Assembly (NCBI GenBank): GCA_950022655.1
Contig: OX465587.1
Coordinates: forward strand, 30,197,716-30,261,715
DNA length: 64,000 nt
Source: Alentia gelatinosa
Lineage: Eukaryota > Annelida > Polychaeta > Phyllodocida > Polynoidae
Direction of reading: 5' to 3'
Part shown: one piece after another, positions 10,700 to 21,074 of the stretch
Layout of the letters: each line of letters starts with the position of its first letter
How positions within the stretch are numbered: the stretch's first letter is position 1
The notes under the pieces: generated by a model
What the model was told of the DNA's origin: nothing
The model's input: only the letters and a program-made list of their open reading frames with translations
Databases searched by the model: none
Program-made: the position numbers and the translations under genes

Positions 10700-13600
10700 G
10701 ACGTCCCCGCCATTCTAGTTTGAAGTATATTTACAAATTATACAGAAAACTCAAATGATAATAAAGAAGATCGCAAGCCATGTTAATGTCTAACCCAACC
10801 GTCGGTACTTAAGCAGCGTGCCTCTGCTCAAGATCCCAGCGGGAAAAGTTAGTTCGTCAGTTCACCGTAGAGGGTGCCACAGGCAGCACTCTCTTTGGAT
10901 TATTGACCAATCAGAACACGGGAAAATTTTCACTGCGGGGAACCCTTGCCGGAACCAGGAAGATGGGGAAGGAGACAGACATCGTACATTACACCGAAAT
11001 CAACAAGTAAGTCATAATCACAATCTTGTACTTTAGGTAGGAATTAAATGGACATTCGTAGATATCGTAGGCGACAAGTTAGTAGCAAATTGATGCAAGA
11101 TATACAGATCAAAATAAAAGTTGAGTGTCTATGGAGCGGTGTGCAGTGGCCACGTCGAAAAGTGGCACCCGACTGCGGTTGTTCCTGGACACGCAGTGTC
11201 CGATTAGGTTTCAAAATGGCGAATAAGCCGCAGCATTGTCTCTTGGGCATTATTTGAATGATCCTGGAATAGTGTCTTTTCCTCATAGATACACAGATTA
11301 AGATTAATGGGTCGGCGCAGCACGCTCACTGATGCGTGATGGGGCGGTCACCCGCAGTGTTCTAATGTCTTTGGCCTCACAGGGCAACCACCACCATCTG
11401 GGATTTGAAGAAATTTCACCATGATTTGGTGAAAATATGTTGTTGTCGCTGATTAATCCTGATTTCGTCGTATTTTGTAGTCATCGGGTAGGGGGGACAT
11501 CATATCCAGCGTAGGGAGCAGGGTGCCCCGTGGCGTCGCGGAGTGCGGGGCCTAACTGGATCGGTGGCCCTGAGGTCGCATAGATCCTGGGGGCGTAGGC
11601 CCGCGATCGTCAGAGGGTATGAAAAATAAGTGAAAAAGAAAATACTAAGCGCACTACCACACAATGACGGTTTAGAATACCTACAATAAAAAATCATAAC
11701 GAGCCGGATCGGGTAATTTCACGGCATGTTGTGAATTTTGACAAGTCTACAAAATTTCGAACCCAGGCGACCACACACCGTCAGTGCGGACGCCAAGTTG
11801 GTTATCAGTTTCTTTGGCTGGATATCGGTTTCAGCGTTACGCTGGTACATAATTGGTGAAAAGCCGCTTAGGGCAAAAAAAGTGACAATATAGTTATAAT
11901 GAGCCGTTTTAGGCTAAAACATGCAAAATTTTACAAGGTTATGCCGTATAGGCGGAAATGTATGAAATATCCATTAAGAGCCGGTCGTCACCGTTAGTTA
12001 ATGAATGGTAGTAAAAAATGTGAGTTTTTAGGACGAGCTCCTGATACGTAGTAACTTTATGCCTTAAATTCTAATAATTCAATGAATATATACAGGTAAT
12101 TGTGGCCATTCAAACAAATAATATTACAAAATTCTCATGCAATAATATGAAATAATATGAAACAATATAATTTTTCAGCATGGATCTGAGCACTTTCCTA
12201 AGGTTCAGACATCGCCATTCGTTACACTATGACTGCGGCCAGCACCCAACTCCAACAACCTACAGGGTGATCAAGCCTGCACCACTCGCTACTTAGCCAG
12301 ATGTTTGCCAACAGTCTTCCCATCAGATTTAATTACCCCAAGTGCCAAGGATAGTTGAGACAACCGGTGTGGCCTAAAACGTAATCTTAGGATACCTTCC
12401 AGTTTATTCCCAATTTATAGAAAAATTTAATAGGCATAAATCTTGCCTCAGGAATTTCTTTTCATCTTTTTCTGGTAATGTCTCCGGCCATTGCATACCT
12501 GGCCTTTAGTAATTCTCATTCAATATCATAGCTTTTCAGACCCTAATGATCAACCCCTGTTCGTTTAAAGACAGCTTTGGGCAAATTCTTGCTATATTTC
12601 ATAATTTTCTTTACTTGCACGAGGCTGGTATGCACTAGACGTTGGATATGAAATTTCGAATATTTATGCTACTAACCCAATCTGGTCTCAGGTCCACCTT
12701 GAACTAAACATGTACGCCATTCCAAATTGATAAAATCATAAAACAATATCTGGCCAATAGAATGGGAACCATCATTAACTAAGTGAATCATGTTATTAGT
12801 TTTAAGTTGTAAGTAGCGTAGAGCTTTGATTATAGAATTGTTGGTTCCTTATAATTATAATTAAATAAGAATATTATAGTTAGGCAGGAGCTCGTCAGAT
12901 AAATGTGAGAAAAACATGAAAAATTCTTAAAAATAGATGAAATTGATGATTAATTGTAAGTGTAGGGGACTTAATCAGGGTGATTGAGTATAGGGGGGCA
13001 GGCAAAACAGAGAGTGGTCTGAAATTGGTTGGAAGTTGCTTAAGAACTAGACTTAACTACAAACTCTTCCCCAACCAACCGAAATTTTGCGTAGCTAAAA
13101 TTTTAAGGGAAAATACTCCGGAATAGTCGTCAATAATTGTAAGGACCACTCTCTGAAAGGCGCCCAACCCCGAGCAGAATTAGTGCTGAGTAGATGAAGG
13201 TGAGTACACATTGTTTGTTGGTCTTTGGGACCCAAAAATATATTCTTATAAATTCAGCGCGAGGGCAGGAGAAGGAGAACCGGGCGCTAGGCCCCCCACA
13301 TCTTAAGCTTAGTGGGAAAAAGAAAAACTTAATCCAAATTACTTGTATAAATTTTAGAAACCTGCAAAATCCCAAAAACTTATATAACACGTCTAAAGCA
13401 GAAAGCACATGACCATTATACCCATTGGTCAGAAATTCGTCTTAATTCCAAAATCTTATTACCGAAACAAATCCATAAACCACCACTTAATACTTCCGTC
13501 AACATTCAGCAACATCAGGCAATTCAGGCACTTTTCCTTAGCCAACAAATCTTTTTCAGTCAACACAACCAAATGTCTCCCCCGAGTCCAGTGCTTAAAG

Positions 13601-13863
13601 AGAGTGGTAATGTGGCCACAAGAACCACCTCAGTGCAGCTGGACAAAGGACACCGTACGTCTTCGAACCGTACCAGCCTACGGACAACGGGAGGCATATT
13701 CCGCATTTGTTCACAATCGTCTTCAATCGTCATTCAATAATCATAGTCCTTATTCAAAAAATAATTTTCGTCAGTCACAATTCCTATACAGAGGAATAGT
13801 GGGAGGGTTATCTACCCATATCCACGCAGCACAATGTTAAGAGGGTAGGGGTATTAGGGAATC
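10700..13863 (-). other. 3' internal region of the retrotransposon, no recognisable ORF
   Basis: About 3.2 kb lies between the proline-rich ORF and the 3' LTR. No envelope-like ORF is visible on the minus strand (best frames under 100 codons). A 143-codon frame on the opposite strand at 13409-13840 has no recognisable domain. The expected polypurine tract next to the LTR is weak (GGCGGGGACG at about 10702-10711). Base composition is closer to the AT-rich host than to pol, so captured or degenerate sequence is possible. Confidence 0.6.
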
Positions 13864-14604
13864 TTAGGCAGGGGTGGAGTGGAAAAGAGCCACAGCAGCA
13901 ATACAGAGCCGTTTCTCTGCTGCGATCGCGTCCTCCGTAGGCCGGGAGCGTAGGCGTTTGGCTTCCTCTGCCTCCATTGACCTCGTGAGAGAGCGAGTTA
14001 CTCTGGTAAATTCACTTACAGGGGGAGGTAGGGAGCGTTTTACGGGTGCAGTGCGGGTGGAGAGGAGGTGTCCTCGGTTAGAGTTTGCTGGGGGAGGAAG
14101 GGGTAGGCGCAGGCGATTTGCCGGGATTTTTGGGGGAGTGGTAGGAGGAGCTTGGCGTTTGGTGAGGGTTCTGGTAGGGGGAGGGACAGGATCAGGAGTC
14201 ATGCTTACCATAGGGGGAAGGGGTGGAGGTGGGCGCGAGGCCGTAAAGGTATAGGTAGGATTGGTAGGGGGGATCAAGCTGCAAGATGGTGGGTTGGGTT
14301 CTACGCTAGGTAGTGGTGGTGGGGGTCTAGACGTGTCTACCGGCGGGAGGGGAGGGGGATCGTCTCGGGGGAGGAAGATGGGAGGATGGAGAGGTGTGGT
14401 TGGGAGGGCGTTCCTTCGTTGGGTGCGGGTGAGGCGAGGGCGTAAGCTGCTCCAATCGAGATGCTCGTGAGCAATTCGCAGCTTATCGCGATTTAAATTT
14501 CGCCTTTTGTTGTTTGGACCTACCACCGTAACAACACTTCCCTGAATCCGAACTACGAGATGTCCGGGATCCCAACGTGGGTCTAGGGGTCCGGGCTCCG
14601 TCAC
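13864..14604 (-). CDS. integrase C-terminal tail plus proline-rich extension, beyond an in-frame TGA
   Basis: This 246-codon frame is exactly in phase with pol and is separated from it only by the TGA at 14605-14607. It has no ATG at its start; the first codon after the stop is GTG. The first part (PLDPRWDPGHLVVR, VTVVG) matches the conserved post-catalytic module of Gypsy integrases, which normally continues straight from KVGDRVFV. It is followed by about 150 residues rich in PPPLPP runs and then a charged C-terminus. It is therefore part of pol, now reachable only by read-through or as a casualty of a nonsense mutation. The long proline-rich extension is unusual; Gypsy integrases often end in a chromodomain instead, which I do not see. 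Confidence 0.85.
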   Translation of the reverse strand: MTEPGPLDPRWDPGHLVVRIQGSVVTVVGPNNKRRNLNRDKLRIAHEHLDWSSLRPRLTRTQRRNALPTTPLHPPIFLPRDDPPPLPPVDTSRPPPPLPSVEPNPPSCSLIPPTNPTYTFTASRPPPPLPPMVSMTPDPVPPPTRTLTKRQAPPTTPPKIPANRLRLPLPPPANSNRGHLLSTRTAPVKRSLPPPVSEFTRVTRSLTRSMEAEEAKRLRSRPTEDAIAAEKRLCIAAVALFHSTPA

Positions 14605-17496
14605 TCACACAAAGACACGATCCCCTACCTTCAGAGGGCCTGCGTTAGCGCGATCTTGTAGGCGCTCGAGGTTCTTCTGACGAGCGATTTCCGCATTGGT
14701 ATTTGCTTCTTTCAAGGCCTGGGAATGTTCATCAACTCTGAGGGCTATTCTCTCACCATCGGTCCCAAGTCGGCGGGACCGTAGGCGGGGGAAGGGACCA
14801 GGGGGGTGTCTGCCGAACATGAGGTAATAGGGGGAAAAGTTTGTGACGTCGCTGGGGGTAGTCCGGTGGGCGAGTAGAACATCTGCAAGGCGGTCCTCCC
14901 ATTCGCTAGCGCGGGCATTGACCACCTTACGGAGCATATCCTTCAAAGAACGGTGGAATCGTTCAACCCGCCCATTGGATTGTGGGTGGTAGGGGGTGGT
15001 ATGACGGACCTCGGTCCCGAGCTGCTGAAAATAGCCTACAACCGTTGCATTCTTAAACTCGAGACCATTGTCAGAAATGACCACAGAGGGGGGACCATAG
15101 CGGGGAATATGATGGCGGGATAAAGCCAGGAAGACAGATTGGGCCGTTTTATCTGGGAGAGGATAACAATCAACATATCCAGTGGCATGGTCGATGATTG
15201 AGAGGAGAAAACGGTTCCCACTAGTACTCAATGGGAGGGGCCCCGTGAGGTCCATTCCAATGATTTCTCCAGGGTTTTCCACAAGTGGCATGGGCGTAGG
15301 TTTGGGACGCTCGACACGACCGCGATTAGCTCCGCAGGGGGCGCACTGTGTCAAAACGTCGTAAACCTGTCGTCTCATAGCCGGCCACTTGAAATGGTCG
15401 TGGAGTCGTCGTAGGGTCTTCCTCATACCCTGGTGGCAGACCTGTTGATGCGCGGTCTCTATCAGTGACTGGCGTAGGCCTGTAGGCACCACCAGGCGGG
15501 GGTAGGCCGGGAGTCCTGAGGGAGGCTCCAGGGTGAATAGTAGTCCATTACCTACCGTATAACCATCCACCCCTTCCTCTCCATAGAGGAACTCTGGCAT
15601 TTGTCTCTGCAATTCACGTACTTCCTGCTCCTGGAGATTGTAGGCCGCAAACGGGACCGACAGCTCCTCCTCAACCGCCCACACGCCGGCGACTTCACTA
15701 GGCAACTCAACTGGGCGTGCGGATTTCAACCGAGAAAGCATATCTGCCCATACGTTTTTGGTTCCAGCGAAATACACGATCGGGGCGGCATATTCGGCAA
15801 GCAATACCGCCCATCGCTGGACCCTCGTATTCTTCATTTCGGACAGAAAGAGGCTTTTCAGCGGTTTGTGGTCGCAGAGGATCTGAAAATCTGCGCCATA
15901 GAGGTACGGGCGTAGGCGCGTAAGCGCAAACACGATGGCGTAGGCCTCCTTCTCTATGACCGGGTAGCGGCCTTGAGTCTCCGTGAATTGACGGGACAAG
16001 AAGTGTACAGGTCTTTCAATTCCCTCGTCGTCCTCCTGCACAAGAATAGCACCAAGACAATAGTCGGAAGCGTCGGTGTATAGTTTATAGGGCTTCCGAG
16101 GGTCGGGATAGGCCAGCGTTACAGTATTAACGAGGGCGTCCCGTAGGCATTGCCAGGCATCGTGGCATTCCTGTGACCAGCTGAAGGGTACGTATTTCTT
16201 GGTCAGCTCTATGAGAGGGCGAACGATATCCGCATATCGTGGTATCAACTGACGATAATAGTTCGCCGACCCTAAGAGCCTACGCACAGCCTTAGCATCC
16301 GAGGGTGGTGCCATATCGCGGATGGCCTCGACCTTCTCGGGGTCAGAGGACACGCCTTTGGCACTGACCACATAGCCTAACAATTTCACCTTGGAAACCC
16401 CGAAGTGGCACTTCGACTCCTTAACCACGAGGCCGTAGGTCCGTAGGGCTTCCAACACCGCATGGATGTGATCGTGATGCTCCTTCTCATTCCGGCTGAA
16501 GATCACAAGGTCATCAAGGTATACCATCACAAATTTCCTGAGTGGTGCCACCACCTTGTTCATCAATCGCTGGAAGGTGGCGGGCGCATTACAGAGGCCG
16601 AACTGCATGCGTCGGAATTGGAATAGGCCTCGATGGGTGGCCACCGCTGTCTTCTCCACGGCCTCGGGATGCATCGGCACCTGCCAATAGCCGCTTTTCA
16701 GGTCGAGGGTTGAGAAAACCTTGGCGCCTCCCAGGTTATCGACTATATCCTGGATTCTCGGTAGGGGGTAGGCGTCCTTCCGGGTCACCGCGTTGAGGGC
16801 TCGGTAATCAACACAGAACCGGACCGAGCCATCTTTCTTGGGGACCAGAGTCAGGGGGGAAGCCCATGGAGAGGAGCTGGGTTCAATAATGCCCTCGGCG
16901 AGCATCTTGTCCAACTCCCGGTCCACGACCTCGCGCTTTGCTAGTGGTAGACGATACGGCCGCTGGTTGATAGGCGGGTTATTTCCGGTCTCAATAGTCA
17001 TGTAGACCTCAGAGGTGCAGGGGAGGGGCTTCCCGGGGATGGGGAATACCGAAGGGAACTGTTTCTTCCAATAATCCGCCTCCCACACAATCTGACCGAT
17101 AAGGGCCTCGGGTTTCTGTGGGCAGCGTACCACATGTACATGGCCGCAGAACGTAACGGTCTTAGGGTCGGCCAGATAATCGATACAGGCCTCCCCGACC
17201 TCGAGGGCGTCATCGCCTAACAACAAATCGTGGGCAAGACCATCTACCACGTTGAAGACACAGTATTTTCCATAGATTGGGACTCGAAGGGAGCCCAGGA
17301 CCGTGATCGCATGGCCAGTCAGGGATTTCAGCCGTGAGCCTACGCGCTTACGGGGGCCTACCAAGCCAGTGGCCGTGAGTTTATCAGCTGCAGTGGCCGA
17401 AATAAGAGAGCAACACGCACCTGAATCAACCAACGCTTGCATTGCCACGCCTCGTACCTCGAGGTCAATGCAAGGTCGACGATCAGATGCGCTCAC
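14605..17496 (-). CDS. pol: pol: protease, reverse transcriptase, RNase H, integrase
   Basis: 963 codons counted from the GTG at 17496. The frame is open back to 17544 but has no ATG there, so entry by -1 frameshifting from gag is the sensible start. Aspartic protease: DSGA at residues 24-27. RT: conserved block with LDLKSGY near 264-270 and YLDD at 326-329. RNase H: YTDAS near 473-477 and the DHKPL block near 542. Integrase: zinc motif H683, H688, C718, C721 and catalytic triad D749, D809, E845, with 35 residues between the last two (DD35E). All key residues are present, so the catalytic core looks intact. The frame ends at a TGA just after KVGDRVFV, inside the integrase C-terminal domain, and continues in phase downstream. 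Clade within Ty3/Gypsy is not assigned. Confidence 0.96.
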   Translation of the reverse strand: MSASDRRPCIDLEVRGVAMQALVDSGACCSLISATAADKLTATGLVGPRKRVGSRLKSLTGHAITVLGSLRVPIYGKYCVFNVVDGLAHDLLLGDDALEVGEACIDYLADPKTVTFCGHVHVVRCPQKPEALIGQIVWEADYWKKQFPSVFPIPGKPLPCTSEVYMTIETGNNPPINQRPYRLPLAKREVVDRELDKMLAEGIIEPSSSPWASPLTLVPKKDGSVRFCVDYRALNAVTRKDAYPLPRIQDIVDNLGGAKVFSTLDLKSGYWQVPMHPEAVEKTAVATHRGLFQFRRMQFGLCNAPATFQRLMNKVVAPLRKFVMVYLDDLVIFSRNEKEHHDHIHAVLEALRTYGLVVKESKCHFGVSKVKLLGYVVSAKGVSSDPEKVEAIRDMAPPSDAKAVRRLLGSANYYRQLIPRYADIVRPLIELTKKYVPFSWSQECHDAWQCLRDALVNTVTLAYPDPRKPYKLYTDASDYCLGAILVQEDDEGIERPVHFLSRQFTETQGRYPVIEKEAYAIVFALTRLRPYLYGADFQILCDHKPLKSLFLSEMKNTRVQRWAVLLAEYAAPIVYFAGTKNVWADMLSRLKSARPVELPSEVAGVWAVEEELSVPFAAYNLQEQEVRELQRQMPEFLYGEEGVDGYTVGNGLLFTLEPPSGLPAYPRLVVPTGLRQSLIETAHQQVCHQGMRKTLRRLHDHFKWPAMRRQVYDVLTQCAPCGANRGRVERPKPTPMPLVENPGEIIGMDLTGPLPLSTSGNRFLLSIIDHATGYVDCYPLPDKTAQSVFLALSRHHIPRYGPPSVVISDNGLEFKNATVVGYFQQLGTEVRHTTPYHPQSNGRVERFHRSLKDMLRKVVNARASEWEDRLADVLLAHRTTPSDVTNFSPYYLMFGRHPPGPFPRLRSRRLGTDGERIALRVDEHSQALKEANTNAEIARQKNLERLQDRANAGPLKVGDRVFV
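17436..17474 (-). promoter_or_regulatory. hairpin downstream of the frameshift site
   Basis: A perfect 9-bp stem (CTTGCATTG with CAATGCAAG) encloses a smaller CCTCG/CGAGG stem. It starts 24 nt after the slippery heptamer. That is longer than the usual 5-9 nt spacer, so a stimulatory role is plausible but unproven. Confidence 0.45.
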
Positions 17497-17840
17497 TCGT
17501 TTCCCTGAACCGCAGCGACCCTGGTCTGGCTGTTGGCAGCTGCCTCAGCAGCTTCCCGGGCACGGACCTCCCGTCGGTTGCCCTCCAGGCCGGGACAAGC
17601 CGCGACATAGTGCCCGATCCGGCTGCAGAAAAGACAAGTTATACGAGCGGGATCACCACGGTGCCGGGACGAACCTTTGGGCCTGGCGGAAACCACAGGG
17701 TCGGGCAGATGCTGTTCCCAGTAGCGGACTATAGTTTCCGGGGTGAGAGCGTCCGGGGTCTCGGTCTCCGCGATCCGACCGGCCGCTTTCTCGGCCTCCA
17801 GCCAAGCATCAAAGTCGGAGAGGACATAGACAGGAGTCAT
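17493..17840 (-). CDS. gag: short gag-like ORF with CCHC zinc knuckle
   Basis: 115 residues from the first ATG at 17840; a stop lies just upstream in the same frame (17877-17879). The only recognisable domain is one nucleocapsid zinc knuckle of the form C-x2-C-x4-H-x4-C (CLFC...GHYVAAC) near residues 68-81. The N-terminal 50 residues are acidic and contain no visible capsid major-homology region. Normal Ty3/Gypsy gags are several times longer, so matrix/capsid sequence is missing, or is encoded elsewhere and joined by splicing. The stop codon lies 3 nt after a GGGAAAC heptamer, so ribosomes can pass into pol by a -1 shift. Confidence 0.82.
   Translation of the reverse strand: MTPVYVLSDFDAWLEAEKAAGRIAETETPDALTPETIVRYWEQHLPDPVVSARPKGSSRHRGDPARITCLFCSRIGHYVAACPGLEGNRREVRAREAAEAAANSQTRVAAVQGNE
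17499..17505 (-). promoter_or_regulatory. -1 ribosomal frameshift heptamer GGGAAAC
   Basis: On the minus strand the gag reading frame runs through G GGA AAC and then GAG TGA. The heptamer has the canonical X XXY YYZ form and is correctly phased with gag. A one-base backward slip enters the pol frame, which is open from 17544 to 14605. Confidence 0.88.
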
Positions 17841-17921
17841 GGTGAAGGCAGCCAATGGTGGCGTCTGGGGGCAGACTCAGTGTGCCTCGGGACCAACACA
17901 GGCACAATTCAGGGCTGACAT

Positions 17922-18176
17922 GGAACACCTCGGGGCCGACTCGGGACACCTCGGGGCCGACTCGGGACACCTCGGGGCCGACTCGGGACACCTCGGGGCC
18001 GACTCGGGACACCTCGGGGCCGACGCGGGACACCTCGGGGCCGACGCGGGACACCTCGGGGCCGACTCGGGACACCTCGGGGCCGGCTCGGGACACCTCG
18101 GGGCCGGCTCGGGACTATTTCGGGGCGGCTCGGGACAACTTGGAGCCGACTCGGGACCACTAGGAGGCTGCCTCGG
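17922..18176 (-). repeat. 21-bp tandem repeat in the retrotransposon leader
   Basis: About ten copies of GGGACACCTCGGGGCCGACTC (plus-strand reading), the outer ones degenerate. All frames across it are open because the unit is a multiple of three; the resulting low-complexity peptides are not taken as genes. It lies immediately upstream of gag, where capsid coding would be expected. Confidence 0.93.
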
Positions 18177-18249
18177 GATCACTCGGGGCCGCGGACAACA
18201 CTACACACATGCTTCTAACAAGATATCGGCAGTGACGTCATCTAATCAA

Positions 18250-19010
18250 CTTTAAATCATTGTCTGGGTCATAGCTTACGGGCGGGGGTAGATTCAGGGT
18301 GAATAGGGGCCGGCGTTTCGGATTCGGGAATAATCACTACTGGGCAAGGTAGATACTTCAGGAGGGGAGTAGAGGTCACAAGTCATCGAGCACGAGCGGG
18401 GGGGGTCTTACAGGCGGTAAAATACAGTAATGTAGTAAATCAGTCACTCAAAGTAGTAGTAATCCACACGGAATTTCGAATTCGCGGTCCGAATGGTTGT
18501 GTAGGCTACAGCTTACATATATTTCGGATTTCAGGCATAGGCGGGGGGTAGATTTAATGTTAATAGTGTTTTGCGTTTCAGATTCGGGAATAATCAGTAC
18601 AGGACGAGCTAGACACTTAAGAGGGAATGCAGGAGGGAATCCAAGCGGATTTATCACAATGGGAGATCGCAGAAAGGAATTCATATAGATACATCAATAT
18701 GAGCGTAATCCACAAGGAATTTTGATTTCGTGGTCCGAAGCGGTTTGAATTAGATCGTCCATGATATGTAGATAACATAATAGCACAGAATAATTCCGCA
18801 GGGAGCAAGGGCGATGCGTGGAGGTCACAGGTCGCAGATCACAGGTCAAAGCGTACATATCTCAAAACGGATTTCAGGCGCGGGCAGGGGGAGGGGGGAC
18901 AATCAACAGCATAAAAACAGCACAAAAACAGCATTCAGACAATCAATAATACACAGCAACAATTTTGAATTCGTGGTCCGAATGAGGTGCAATTTGCGAC
19001 AGTCTTAACA
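18250..19010 (-). repeat. three diverged repeats of about 245 bp in the leader
   Basis: The marker GAATTCG(C/T)GGTCCGAA recurs at about 18478, 18724 and 18967 (spacing 246 and 243). A second marker (GGCGGGGG(G)TAGATT, then GATTCGGGAATAATCA) recurs at 18281 and 18539. No ORF of credible length is present, so the leader is probably a long untranslated or formerly coding region. Confidence 0.75.
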
Positions 19011-19381
19011 GCACAATACAGACATCGGGCGAAATGCAGACATAAAGCAAGCTGGGGAGGGACGTGGTCTCGGGCTCGGGGCATCACAAGGGACTCGGAA
19101 GGGGACTCTGGGACAATTACAACAGGACGAGGGGTATCAACTGCTCTGGCCCTCAAACCGTGTGAATATGTTAACTTCAACATACCTTGTGCACTGCGTT
19201 GCTCCATTCTGACCGTGTAGGCGAATCCTCGTGGAATTCACAGATTTGTCTCTTGCAGAATCAATAATTTTCAATAATCTAACGAAATAATGCTGACTCG
19301 GCGGCGTGTACAGAAACGTGTGGTGGTCACCAGCTCTACAGGAGAGCAATTTTGAATAGAATTTTGAATCAAATCAGAAGT

Positions 19382-19397
19382 CTCGTCGTGGTCGCCA
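19382..19397 (-). promoter_or_regulatory. primer-binding site candidate TGGCGACCACGACGAG
   Basis: Two nucleotides inside the 5' LTR on the minus strand the sequence starts with TGG, the complement of the CCA end of a tRNA, followed by GC-rich sequence. It resembles the tRNA-Trp-type binding sites of some Gypsy elements only in part, so the primer tRNA is not assigned. Confidence 0.7.
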
Positions 19398-19399
19398 GT

Positions 19400-20066
19400 T
19401 GTAAAGTTCGTCTATATATATTAAAGTAATGCGCGAGTGTAGCTAAGGTAAGATTCACAGAGGAACTCAGGGAGTCGTGTGGTAGATTGTAGTACACAAG
19501 CAATAGACTGCCGAGGACAATCGGATCCTCTATTTTATTCAAAATAGAGAGAAGGGGGCGGTTCCTTGAGGGAGGGGCTTACTAGGTAGGCTGGCCTACA
19601 CCTGAGGGAAGCCTCGTTTCCGAGCTATCCAATCGTCATCGAGGTGGGCCGCGGGTCCAAAGACCACGCGCCCGGGGCGGGTCCGGACCCGGGGCCCGGG
19701 TGGAGACCTTCCTCAAGTGCGGGCGAGTCCATTGAACCATCGGGTAGATACGATAGGCTAGGTATACAGGTTGGAGTGGTGCCTTGATAGTGACGCCGAT
19801 ATCTTTGCTTTGAACCTAGCGGGACGAGGATCGTAGATTAAATTACAAGGGGGGTGGGTTTAATAATCAGCGCAGGTTCTCGAGTGATATCGATAGCCTG
19901 GCTTTGACCGTTAGCGGCGGCCATCTTGTTTTGCGGTTAATTTCGGAATAGGAGATATAGCAGCAAAAGAGAAATATATATTTATATTTAATAAATCATT
20001 TTATGAGTGTTCTTCTTGGGTAGAAATATCCACCGAATTATATTAAGATGACCTCAGATCTTCACA
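19400..20066 (-). repeat. 5' LTR (667 bp)
   Basis: No mismatch with the left LTR seen by eye. Followed on its outer side by CTGA, the target duplication. TATA-like and AATAAA motifs sit at equivalent positions (about 19978-19989 and 19534-19539). Confidence 0.96.
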
Positions 20067-20374
20067 CTGAGTTTGAAGGGGCTGTTCAATATAGCTGAAT
20101 TCTGAACCTAAATATGATTCTGGGACTGACTGATTCACTATTCGGGTACCATCATTGTAATGGAACACCATAACCTGGTGAGATCGGTGTCTTTGAGGTG
20201 AATAAACGTTGTGTATTGTGATTATTTTAAGGAATCTTGGAATTCTAACTGAAATCAATTCATATTACAGTCTACAGGGCCAGAACTTTGGAACTTTCTC
20301 TTGACCCATTTCAAGATGAATTAAGTCATATTTCAGTAGTTCATTCATCAGTACATTTCTTAATCTAGAAAGCA

Positions 20375-20695
20375 TGGTGCATATACCGACCATTGAATAC
20401 AAAAGAATAAACCAACAAGTTTTGCTCAAAGTCGTTGTTCTCCATGAGTTTGATGCGGAGTGATATGAACGAGGCGACAGCCAAATGAATATCACAAAGC
20501 ATTCAAAGCATTCAAACGGGTTCTTTGACCAAAACGAGTTGCTTTCTGTATTTATCTTACCCCTGTACACACTAAAAGAATGGACGACATACAGGATATA
20601 GGCCATGGCTAACGGACTGCAATACTCGTAGGGGCATGAAGAATGAGTTCCCAATGTTAAGACTATGGGACAAAAATATCAGGGGTGGGATAAAA
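20375..20695. repeat. fold-back module, body type I
   Basis: Palindrome arms contain AAGTTTTG(C/G)TCAAAG and its complement, with CGAGGCGACAGC at the apex. The body runs from TTTATCTTACCCCTG to CAGGGGTGGGATAAA. An upstream part (20043-20370) is unrecognised. The 129-codon minus-strand frame here follows from the repeat. Confidence 0.75.
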
Positions 20696-21074
20696 CATAC
20701 CTCCAGTTTTACTAGAAGCCTCAAAAGTATTAAGTGCTGGGGTTATGCACTTAAAGTATGCTCCTCCTCAGGGTATCAGTTTTATGTGTCCCTATAGATA
20801 AGACTAGAAGGGGCTCAGGTGGCTGTTTCCCTCCACAGCAGCTTAAGGGTTATGGCGATAACATATTTGTGTAGTCTGAAATTCTGACTTTAAGTACTAA
20901 GTGATAAATCATCATGAAAGTTAAACTCTACTGTTCAACTAGGAAAAAGACACATGTACATATTTGTACCCTCTGGTTACAACAAGGGCCTGAGGGTATT
21001 GTCCATCAGTAACCATTAACACTAAATTCCCGTTTGAACACCAATTAACTACAGGAAAGTGGGAAGTCACAGCC

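Larger units (their letters stand above)
10033..20066 (-). mobile_element. Ty3/Gypsy LTR retrotransposon, 10,034 bp, minus strand
   Basis: Two 667-bp LTRs (10033-10699 and 19400-20066) show no difference by eye and have TG...CA ends. Both outer flanks carry CTGA (10029-10032 and 20067-20070), a 4-bp target duplication. Reading leftwards the order is 5' LTR, primer-binding site, repeat-rich leader, short gag, -1 frameshift site, protease-RT-RNaseH-integrase, a TGA-separated integrase tail, about 3.2 kb of non-coding sequence, and 3' LTR. RT before integrase marks it as Ty3/Gypsy (Metaviridae), not Copia. The body is more GC-rich than its surroundings. Indistinguishable LTRs imply a very recent insertion, yet gag is minimal and pol has an internal stop, so it may depend on a related helper copy. 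Confidence 0.96.

Noticed and set aside
13409..13840. 143-codon plus-strand frame inside the retrotransposon
   Set aside because: It is antisense to the element, with no recognisable domain; composition suggests chance.
10700..13863. Envelope gene of the LTR element
   Set aside because: No minus-strand frame above about 90 codons and no signal or membrane pattern typical of an envelope.
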